6,442 nucleotides of DNA from VFJL01 sp037147395 (lineage in GTDB: Bacteria; Pseudomonadota; Gammaproteobacteria; Burkholderiales; Nitrosomonadaceae), in the NCBI GenBank assembly GCA_037147395.1, contig JBAWVG010000066.1, positions 1 through 6,442 on the forward strand, in the 5' to 3' direction. This document shows positions 1 to 5,769 of this stretch, one piece after another (the first letter of the stretch is position 1; each line of letters begins with the position of its first letter). A model generated the notes under the pieces. That model did not search any database. It was not told the origin of the DNA and was given only the letters and a program-made list of their open reading frames with translations. Made by a program: the position numbers and the translations under genes.

Positions 1-38
1 GATTTTCTGGCTATTCTGGAATACTTAAAACAATTATT

Positions 39-125
39 TGGTGCCGGGAGGGGGAATCGAACCCCCATGACCTCGCAGTCGCGGGATTTTGAGTCCCGTG
101 CGTCTACCAATTCCGCCATCCCGGC
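39..125 (-). tRNA. tRNA-Leu (anticodon CAA), CCA tail encoded
   Basis: This gene encodes a leucine tRNA that reads UUG codons. Read on the minus strand from 125, the acceptor strand GCCGGGA pairs with TCCCGGC, followed by discriminator A (position 42) and a genomically encoded CCA (41-39). The anticodon stem CGGGA/TCCCG encloses the seven-base loop CTCAAAA, which puts anticodon CAA at 91-89. The T stem is GGGGG/CCCCC around the loop TTCGATT. Between the anticodon and T arms lies a long variable arm with GAC/GTC pairing. This class II shape, together with A at the discriminator, fits leucine. The tRNA is transcribed divergently from queA. Nothing recognisable as a terminator is visible in the 38 bases left of it, so the transcript may continue outside the window. 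Confidence 0.97.
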
Positions 126-155
126 AAATTTTCTCGCGTGTCAGCGAGGAGCGCA

Positions 156-184
156 ATTATCACTGAAATCGCCCCCTGCGGCAA
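156..184 (-). promoter_or_regulatory. Putative sigma-70 promoter of the tRNA-Leu gene
   Basis: On the minus strand, TTGCCG (184-179, four of six matches to TTGACA) is followed by exactly 17 bases and then GATAAT (161-156, five of six matches to TATAAT). Transcription would start near 149, leaving about 24 bases of 5' leader before the mature tRNA end at 125. The bases just after the -10 (TGCGCTCC) are GC-rich, as in stable-RNA promoters under stringent control. The promoter is inferred from sequence only. Confidence 0.6.
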
Positions 185-213
185 CCGGCGTGGGTTAATG
201 AACGGCTCATCGG

Positions 214-219
214 TATAAT
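214..219 (+). promoter_or_regulatory. Perfect -10 box (TATAAT) directly before queA
   Basis: A perfect TATAAT ends six bases before the queA ATG at 226, so the usual start distance places +1 on the A of that ATG. No good -35 is visible at 16-18 bases upstream (190-197 reads GTGGGTTA), and the extended -10 match is only partial (CGG instead of TGN). It is either a promoter for a leaderless mRNA or a chance match. Confidence 0.4.
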
Positions 220-225
220 GTGCTG

Positions 226-1260
226 ATGAAAATTCAGGATTTTGATTTTGATCTTCCCGCAGAGCTGATTGCGCAGTTTCCGGCTGAGCAACGCAGCAGT
301 AGTCGCATGTTACATCTACATGGCGGCAGTGGTGATTTGCGGGATACTCTGTTTGCCGATCTGCCGAGTTTCCTCAGGGCTGGCGATGTCATGGTATTCA
401 ATGATACCCGTGTTATTAAGGCGCGGTTGTGGGGTATGAAGGATAGCGGTGGCAAGGTGGAGGTGATGGTGGAGCGGGTGTTGGATACGCATTGCGTATT
501 GGCAGTGATACGAGCCAGCCATGCGCCTAAACTCGGCACCCAGCTTCTACTTGCCGATGTGCTTACGGTAACAGTGTTAGATCGCGAGAATGATTTTTAT
601 ACTTTGCGTTTTGAGCATGAGAGTACTGCAAGCGAGCTGCTTGAGCGCTACGGCAGTCTGCCGCTACCACCCTATATCGTGCGTCCGGTAACACAGTCTG
701 ATGAGGATCGTTATCAGACCGTCTATGCGCGGCATGTGGGTGCAGTTGCGGCACCGACTGCGGGGTTGCATTTCGATGAGGCCATGTTGGAAGCGATACG
801 AGCAATGGGTGTGGTGATTGCGCAGGTGACGCTGCATGTGGGGGCCGGAACGTTTCAGCCGGTGAGGGTGGAGAATGTCGCAGATCATAAGATGCACCGC
901 GAAGTTTTTCATGTGCCCGTAGAAACGGTCGCTGCCATCCGTGCTGCAAAGGCTATTGGTGGGCGTATATTGGCAGTCGGTACAACTACTCTGCGTGCGC
1001 TTGAGTCGGCGGCAGCAGCGAATCATGGTGAGTTGCAACCAGGGTACGGCGATACTGACATCTTCATTACGCCGGGCTATCGATTACGTGTGGTCGAGCG
1101 CTTACTGACCAATTTCCATCTACCACGTTCCACGTTACTGATGTTGGTCGCAACTTTTGCCGGGTTGGGCCATATTCAACGTGCCTATCAGCATGCGATT
1201 AATCAGCGGTATCGTTTTTTTAGTTATGGGGACGTGATGCTGATTGAGAGGCAATCATGA
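226..1260 (+). CDS. queA: S-adenosylmethionine:tRNA ribosyltransferase-isomerase QueA
   Basis: QueA transfers and isomerises the ribosyl part of S-adenosylmethionine onto preQ1 at position 34 of tRNAs with GUN anticodons, giving epoxyqueuosine; it acts in the cytoplasm. The 344-residue product is close to the usual family length (about 340-360). Family hallmarks in order are FNDTRVI (58-64), LPPYI (near 147-151), AAPTAGLHFD (175-184), HVGAGTFQPV (204-213), VGTTTLRA (251-258), TNFHLPRSTL (295-304) and the C-terminal YRFFSYGDVMLI (329-340). I chose ATG 226 because MKIQDFDFDLP aligns with known QueA starts; an in-frame GTG at 220 would add only two residues and lies on the -10 box. No Shine-Dalgarno precedes either start. 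The stop overlaps the tgt start by four bases, so the two queuosine genes are probably translationally coupled. Confidence 0.97.
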   Translation: MKIQDFDFDLPAELIAQFPAEQRSSSRMLHLHGGSGDLRDTLFADLPSFLRAGDVMVFNDTRVIKARLWGMKDSGGKVEVMVERVLDTHCVLAVIRASHAPKLGTQLLLADVLTVTVLDRENDFYTLRFEHESTASELLERYGSLPLPPYIVRPVTQSDEDRYQTVYARHVGAVAAPTAGLHFDEAMLEAIRAMGVVIAQVTLHVGAGTFQPVRVENVADHKMHREVFHVPVETVAAIRAAKAIGGRILAVGTTTLRALESAAAANHGELQPGYGDTDIFITPGYRLRVVERLLTNFHLPRSTLLMLVATFAGLGHIQRAYQHAINQRYRFFSYGDVMLIERQS

Positions 1261-2366
1261 AGTTTCAGTTGCATTGTAGTGAAGGTCATGCACGTCGGGG
1301 CACCCTAACACTAGCTCATGGTGTGGTAGAAACTCCTGCCTTCATGCCGGTGGGCACTTATGGCGCAGTAAAGTCTATGTCGCCGGAGGAGTTGCATGCA
1401 GTCAATGCACATATTGTGCTCGGCAATACCTTTCATTTGTGGCTGCGCCCTGGTCTAGAAGTGATTGAGGCCCACGGTGGTCTGCACCACTTCATGGGAT
1501 GGGATGGGCCGATACTGACGGATTCAGGGGGATTCCAGGTTTTTAGTCTGGGAGATCTGCGTAAAATCAGCGAGGAGGGGGTTAAGTTCCAGTCGCCAGT
1601 AAATGGGGATAAATGCTTTCTTACGCCAGAAGAATCCATGCGCATCCAGCGGGTACTCAATTCTGATATCGCCATGATATTCGACGAGTGCACGCCCTAC
1701 CCCGCGGATGAGCAAGTATCGTGCATATCGATGGAAATGAGTCTGAGATGGGCTGAACGTTCAAAACGTGCGCATGAAGAGGGTGGTGGTAACCCCAACG
1801 CACTGTTCGGCATTATTCAAGGGGGTATGCATGAGGGTCTACGTGAACGTTCTCTGTCAGGGTTGAGTGATATTGGCTTTGATGGGTATGCCATCGGCGG
1901 TCTGTCGGTGGGGGAGCCTAAGGAGGATATGCAACGCATACTCAAACACATTGCGCCGCAACTGCCGACTGACAAGCCGCGTTACTTGATGGGAGTTGGC
2001 ACCCCGGCGGATATCGTCCATGCTGTGGCGCAAGGGGTAGACATGTTTGATTGTGTGTTGCCGACGCGCAATGCTCGCAACGGTTGGCTATTCACACGTA
2101 ATGGGGTGATTAAGCTGCGCAATAGTAAATACCGGCTGGATACATCATCACCGGATGAACAATGCGGTTGTTATACCTGTCAAAATTTCAGTCTGGCTTA
2201 CCTGCACCACTTGCAGCGGATCAATGAGATCCTGGGTGCACGGTTGAATACCCTTCACAATCTTTATTATTACCAGCAGTTAATGAACGATATTCGTAGT
2301 GCTATCGAGGCCAGCCGGTTCGAGGAATTTAAGCAAGGATTTCAAGCCAGTGCTGCATCATGTTAG
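1257..2366 (+). CDS. tgt: tRNA-guanine transglycosylase Tgt (queuine tRNA-ribosyltransferase)
   Basis: Tgt exchanges guanine 34 for preQ1 in tRNA-Asp, -Asn, -His and -Tyr, the step just before QueA. The 369-residue product is close to the E. coli length of 375. The catalytic residues are visible: Asp89 in TDSGGFQVFSL, which contacts the base, and the nucleophile Asp265 in GVDMFDCVLPTRNARNG. The substrate-pocket motifs FDECTPYP (142-149) and GIIQGG (185-190) are present. The zinc site is complete, with Cys303, Cys305 and Cys308 in CGCYTC and His334 in LHNL. The start ATG lies within the queA stop (ATGA overlap) and has a Shine-Dalgarno GAGAGG at 1246-1251, five bases upstream. No key residue is missing. 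The downstream gene yajC follows after 44 bases. Confidence 0.98.
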   Translation: MKFQLHCSEGHARRGTLTLAHGVVETPAFMPVGTYGAVKSMSPEELHAVNAHIVLGNTFHLWLRPGLEVIEAHGGLHHFMGWDGPILTDSGGFQVFSLGDLRKISEEGVKFQSPVNGDKCFLTPEESMRIQRVLNSDIAMIFDECTPYPADEQVSCISMEMSLRWAERSKRAHEEGGGNPNALFGIIQGGMHEGLRERSLSGLSDIGFDGYAIGGLSVGEPKEDMQRILKHIAPQLPTDKPRYLMGVGTPADIVHAVAQGVDMFDCVLPTRNARNGWLFTRNGVIKLRNSKYRLDTSSPDEQCGCYTCQNFSLAYLHHLQRINEILGARLNTLHNLYYYQQLMNDIRSAIEASRFEEFKQGFQASAASC

Positions 2367-2369
2367 AAT
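2361..2369 (+). promoter_or_regulatory. Candidate extended -10 promoter for yajC-secDF
   Basis: TGTTAGAAT has the extended TGN element followed by TAGAAT, which matches TATAAT at five of six positions and overlaps the tgt stop codon. The -35 region 17 bases upstream (TTCAAG, 2341-2346) matches only three of six, which extended -10 promoters tolerate. Transcription would start near 2375, about 35 bases before the yajC ATG. It would uncouple the Sec genes from queA-tgt. The call rests on a motif match alone. Confidence 0.35.
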
Positions 2370-2410
2370 CTTAATCTTTGCCCATTTTAAGTTAGCTTTT
2401 GGAGAATATC

Positions 2411-2746
2411 ATGTTGATTAGTGAAGCTTACGCTCAGGCTGCGGCTGCCCCACCCGGGGGGGACCTCCTGACGACATTACCGATGATCGTTATCATTTTT
2501 GCCTTGTTCTACTTCATAGTAATCCGTCCGCAATCGAAGCGTACAAAAGAACAGAAACTAATGATAGATGCGCTTCAGAAGGGTGACGAAGTCGTGTCGA
2601 GCGGGGGCATGCTGGGTCGAGTGGTCAAGATCAGCGGGAACTACATAGTGTTGGAAATTGCCGCGAGTACTCAGGTCACTGTGCTCAAGTCGTCCGTTCA
2701 GACGCTCTTGCCCAAAGGCACACTGAAGACCGTCGAGAAGGATTAA
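2411..2746 (+). CDS. yajC: Sec translocon accessory protein YajC
   Basis: YajC is a small inner-membrane protein that associates with SecD and SecF and, through them, with SecYEG. The 111-residue product matches the family length (E. coli about 110). It has a short N-terminal region (MLISEAYAQAAAAPPGGD), one membrane span at about residues 19-38, and immediately after it the signature FYFIVIRPQSKRTKEQK. A small cytoplasmic domain follows with KGDEVVSSGGMLGRV and ends in LLPKGTLK. ATG 2411 is preferred because GGAG at 2401-2404 sits six bases before it; a TTG at 2399 would overlap that ribosome-binding site and add four residues not expected in YajC. Bases 2456-2462 are a run of seven G within codons 14-17. 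The gene lies between tgt and secD, its usual place in proteobacteria. Confidence 0.96.
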   Translation: MLISEAYAQAAAAPPGGDLLTTLPMIVIIFALFYFIVIRPQSKRTKEQKLMIDALQKGDEVVSSGGMLGRVVKISGNYIVLEIAASTQVTVLKSSVQTLLPKGTLKTVEKD

Positions 2747-2755
2747 TCAATCTCC

Positions 2756-2820
2756 AAAAGATGAGGCATAAAGGTTAGGAAATAACCCTGTAACCATCTT
2801 TTTTAATTCGTCTCTCATCT
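2756..2820 (+). promoter_or_regulatory. Alternative hairpins in the yajC-secD spacer
   Basis: The 79-base spacer can fold in two exclusive ways. In the first, AAAAGATG (2756-2763) pairs with CATCTTTT (2795-2802), enclosing a smaller hairpin GGTTA/TAACC (2773-2777 with 2783-2787) and ending in a run of six T (2799-2804). This resembles a weak, AT-rich terminator. In the second, AGATGAG (2759-2765) pairs with CTCATCT (2814-2820), ending five bases before the secD ATG. A second TAACC at 2791-2795 could replace the inner partner. The complementarity is exact; a regulatory role is inferred. Confidence 0.35.
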
Positions 2821-2825
2821 AAAAC

Positions 2826-4670
2826 ATGAACCGTTATCCCTTTTGGAAATACCTGATCATCCTGGTCTCGGTCCTGCTTGGACTGTTCTACACGCTGCCT
2901 AATTTTTTTGGCGAATCGCCCGCGGTACAGGTCTCACCACTGCGCTCTGCAGTGAAGGTCGATACCGCACTACTCCAACGGGTTGAAGAGGCTCTGAAGA
3001 AGGCTAACATCGTCCCTAGTGGAATGTTTCTGGAAAAAGGGGGCATCAAGGCCCGCTTTGCTGATACAGATATACAACTCAAAGCGAAGGATGTGTTGCA
3101 GACGGCATTGGGGGCAAATTATGTAGTGGCGCTGAATCTACTCCCCAACTCCCCTCAATGGTTGACCAGTATCGGTGCATTGCCGATGTATCTGGGACTC
3201 GATCTGCGTGGAGGGGTGCATTTCATGTTGCAGGTAGACATGAAGGGTGCGCTCACCAAGGCACTTGATCGTCATAGCGCCGATATCCGTGGCAGTTTGC
3301 GCGAGCAGAAAATCCAGTACGCTGGACTGGACAAGGAAGGCTCGCAGATTACTATTAAATTTCGCGAGGCTGAATCGCGCTCCAAAGCGGAAGCTGAGAT
3401 TAACAAAACCTATGTCGACTTAACTGTTCGACAACGAGATGAAGGTGGTGAGTTTCTTCTCACCGCGACTCTCAAGGAAGAAGCGCAGAAACGGATTCAG
3501 GATTCTGCAGTACAGCAGAACATTACTACCCTGCGTAATCGCGTCAATGAACTGGGCGTGGCAGAACCTATCATCCAGCAGGCCGGAGCCGACCGTGTGG
3601 TGGTGCAATTGCCAGGGGTACAGGATACCGCCAAGGCAAAAGACATTCTGGGGCGTACCGCCACGTTGGAGGTCCGTATGGTCGACGAGGAGCGTGACGT
3701 TGAGTCAGCGCTACGTGGGCAGATTCCGTTTGGGTCAGAACTTCATACCGAACGTGGCGGTGGCCCGATACTGATTAAGAAGCAGGTGGTACTGACGGGT
3801 GATCGTATTAATGATGCTCAGGCTGGTTTCGATAGTAACAACCAGCCTGCAGTACATATCAACCTCGATAACAACGGCTCACGCATTTTCAAACAGTTGA
3901 CACGAGATAATGTCGGCAAGCGTATGGCCATTCTTCTGATCGAGAAAAGCTTGGTGGAAGTCGTCACGGCACCGGTGATTCGAGAAGAAATCGGCGGCGG
4001 GAGAGTGCAGATCAGCGGGCGGATGACGACCGAAGAGGCGCGTGATGTGGCGCTGCTGTTACGTGCCGGCGCATTGGCCGCACCGATGGACATTATCGAG
4101 GAGCGTACCGTAGGACCTAGCCTCGGTGCTGATAACATCTCCCGTGGCTTCAACTCAACGCTGTACGGATTCCTGGCCGTCGCTGTTTTTATGAGTATTT
4201 ATTATCTGATGTTTGGGTTCATTTCAGTGGTGGCGCTGGGTGTAAATTTACTGTTGCTGATTGGACTATTATCGATTCTACAGGCGACCCTGACACTTCC
4301 TGGCATGGCTGCAATTGCGCTCACACTCGGTATGGCAATCGATGCCAATGTACTAATCAACGAGCGTATTCGAGACGAGTTGCGTAATGGCATCTCACCA
4401 CAGGCAGCGATCAATGCGGGCTATGAACGTGCTTTCGGTACCATTCTAGATTCTAATATCACGACCTTGATATCTGGGCTTGCGTTGTTTGCATTCGGTA
4501 CGGGTCCGGTGAAGGGATTCGCTGTGGTGTTATGTCTTGGAATTCTGACTTCAATGTTCAGCGCGGTGATGGTGTCGCGCGGAATGGTCAATTTGATGTA
4601 CGGCAGTCGTCGCAAGTTGGACAAGGTTCCCATCGGTCAGGTGTGGAAACCAACGAATGATAAACGTTGA
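2826..4670 (+). CDS. secD: Protein translocase subunit SecD
   Basis: SecD works with SecF and YajC at SecYEG, using proton-motive force to complete the movement of exported proteins into the periplasm. The 614-residue product matches the family (E. coli 615). It has a first membrane span at about 8-25, a large periplasmic region that includes YLGLDLRGGVHF (122-133), and a C-terminal block of five spans between about 445 and 590. Asp506 in GMAIDANVLINERIRDE aligns with E. coli Asp519, a residue reported as needed for proton-driven export. The C-terminal tail after the last span is about 12 residues longer than in E. coli. ATG 2826 is the only possible start, since an in-frame TAA lies at 2820-2822, and MNRYPFWKY matches SecD N-termini. 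No Shine-Dalgarno is visible: the bases before the start are pyrimidine-rich and then A-rich. secF follows after 56 bases. Confidence 0.98.
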   Translation: MNRYPFWKYLIILVSVLLGLFYTLPNFFGESPAVQVSPLRSAVKVDTALLQRVEEALKKANIVPSGMFLEKGGIKARFADTDIQLKAKDVLQTALGANYVVALNLLPNSPQWLTSIGALPMYLGLDLRGGVHFMLQVDMKGALTKALDRHSADIRGSLREQKIQYAGLDKEGSQITIKFREAESRSKAEAEINKTYVDLTVRQRDEGGEFLLTATLKEEAQKRIQDSAVQQNITTLRNRVNELGVAEPIIQQAGADRVVVQLPGVQDTAKAKDILGRTATLEVRMVDEERDVESALRGQIPFGSELHTERGGGPILIKKQVVLTGDRINDAQAGFDSNNQPAVHINLDNNGSRIFKQLTRDNVGKRMAILLIEKSLVEVVTAPVIREEIGGGRVQISGRMTTEEARDVALLLRAGALAAPMDIIEERTVGPSLGADNISRGFNSTLYGFLAVAVFMSIYYLMFGFISVVALGVNLLLLIGLLSILQATLTLPGMAAIALTLGMAIDANVLINERIRDELRNGISPQAAINAGYERAFGTILDSNITTLISGLALFAFGTGPVKGFAVVLCLGILTSMFSAVMVSRGMVNLMYGSRRKLDKVPIGQVWKPTNDKR

Positions 4671-4726
4671 TGTTGTGGGTAGACAGATTGAGCGTGCTTT
4701 ACGCCTCCAGTAAATAAGGGTTTTAC

Positions 4727-5662
4727 ATGGAATTTTTTAGAATCAAGCGTGATATCCCATTCATGAGTTGGGGGAAATACACCACGACCATTTCGCTAGT
4801 TACTTTCATCCTGTCGGTATTTTTTCTCTTCAGTAAGGGCCTGAACCTAGGCGTCGATTTTACCGGTGGGACGGTGATGGAGGTCGGCTACAGCCAGACC
4901 GCCGACCTCAACAAAGTACGGGATGTTGTTGCCAAGCTTGGGATGGGGGATGCCAGTGTGCAGAATTTTGGCACTTCGCGAGATGTTTTGATACGTCTAC
5001 CGGCTAAGCCAGAAATGTCTAGTGCGAGACTGTCCGAGACGGTGTTGTCAGCATTACAGCAGGACGACAGCACGGTCGAGATGCGACGGGTTGAGTTTGT
5101 CGGTCCACAAGTGGGTAAGGAGTTGGTTGAGAACGGGGCGCTTGCGCTGCTGGTTGTGTCATTTGGCATCGTTGCTTATCTAGCGATTCGTTTCGAGTGG
5201 AAGTTTGGTGTCGCCGGTATCATTGCCAACTTGCACGACGTGGTGATCATTCTCGGTTTCTTTGCATTTTTCCAGTGGGAGTTCTCACTCACTGTGTTGG
5301 CTGCAATACTCGCGATTCTGGGTTATTCAGTGAATGAATCGGTGGTGATATTTGATCGAATACGAGAAAACTTCCGTAAGATGCGCAAGGCGACGGTTGC
5401 TCAGACCATAGATAATGCAATTACCCGAACCATGTCACGTACCGTCATCACCCATGGCAGCACTCAGATGGTAGTGGTCTCGATGCTACTGTTCGGTGGT
5501 GAGGCGCTGCATTATTTTGCATTGGCACTTACCATCGGAATCCTGTTTGGGATTTACTCTTCAGTGCTGGTAGCAAGCCCCATCATCATGCTGTTAGGTG
5601 TGACTCGTGAGGATCTGGTTAAACCAGAGAAGAAGAAGGAAGAAACAGAAGCGCTGCCTTAA
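4727..5662 (+). CDS. secF: Protein translocase subunit SecF
   Basis: SecF pairs with SecD as an RND-type, six-span membrane partner of SecYEG. The product has 311 residues (E. coli 323). Span one is at about 19-37, followed by GLNLGVDFTGGTVMEV (38-53), the SecF periplasmic signature. The remaining five spans lie between about 137 and 289, and the charged tail PEKKKEETEALP is cytoplasmic. The segment GYSVNESVVIFDRIREN (199-215) holds Glu204 where E. coli SecF has Asp213. Arg238 lies 34 residues later and corresponds to Arg247, so the spacing of the charged pair is kept. A Shine-Dalgarno AAGGG at 4716-4720 is six bases before the ATG. The 56-base gap after secD contains a small hairpin, GCGT/ACGC at 4692-4704, too weak to act as a terminator on sequence grounds. 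Confidence 0.98.
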   Translation: MEFFRIKRDIPFMSWGKYTTTISLVTFILSVFFLFSKGLNLGVDFTGGTVMEVGYSQTADLNKVRDVVAKLGMGDASVQNFGTSRDVLIRLPAKPEMSSARLSETVLSALQQDDSTVEMRRVEFVGPQVGKELVENGALALLVVSFGIVAYLAIRFEWKFGVAGIIANLHDVVIILGFFAFFQWEFSLTVLAAILAILGYSVNESVVIFDRIRENFRKMRKATVAQTIDNAITRTMSRTVITHGSTQMVVVSMLLFGGEALHYFALALTIGILFGIYSSVLVASPIIMLLGVTREDLVKPEKKKEETEALP

Positions 5663-5743
5663 CCGGATTATTGCTTCCGCCTATCTTTCCCAAAGGGCAT
5701 ATAGCGCAGTGGTACTGAGTCATGGGTAGAAAATACACTTCAT

Positions 5744-5769
5744 TGCAAGCTGAGGTGAGGTAGCTTGTA
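5744..5769 (+). promoter_or_regulatory. Hairpin with the dedA ribosome-binding site in its loop
   Basis: TGCAAGCT (5744-5751) can pair with AGCTTGTA (5762-5769), giving eight base pairs of which one is G-U. The ten-base loop between them is GAGGTGAGGT, which contains two Shine-Dalgarno-like GAGG cores. The TTG start codon at 5765-5767 lies in the 3' strand of the stem. The pairing is seen directly; control of dedA translation is inferred. Confidence 0.45.

Noticed and set aside
5..19. TTCTGG repeated twice (5-10 and 14-19)
   Set aside because: Two copies of a six-base word with a three-base spacer are too little to call a repeat element or an attachment site beside the tRNA.
198..218. Six-codon reading frame (ATG 198 to TAA 216-218) as an upstream peptide of queA
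   Set aside because: It has no ribosome-binding site, it would lie upstream of the proposed queA start, and a frame this short is expected by chance.
220..225. In-frame GTG as the queA start
   Set aside because: It adds only two residues, overlaps the -10 box and has no ribosome-binding site; the ATG at 226 matches QueA N-termini.
563..1038. Long minus-strand frames opposite queA
   Set aside because: They are shadows of queA with low-complexity, Ser/His/Arg/Pro-rich translations and no domain signature.
2399..2410. TTG start for yajC, four residues upstream of the ATG
   Set aside because: The TTG lies on the Shine-Dalgarno GGAG that serves ATG 2411, and the extra residues do not resemble YajC.
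2456..2462. Run of seven G in yajC as a phase-variable tract
   Set aside because: The run is short, the frame is intact and yajC is a housekeeping gene, so slippage-based switching is unlikely.
3439..3774. 111-codon plus-strand frame inside secD
   Set aside because: It lies wholly within secD in another frame, has no family resemblance and reflects the codon use of the real gene.
5663..5743. Separate promoter for dedA in the secF-dedA gap
   Set aside because: Only weak -10-like words (ATATAG, TAGAAA) occur, without a fitting -35 or TGN extension.
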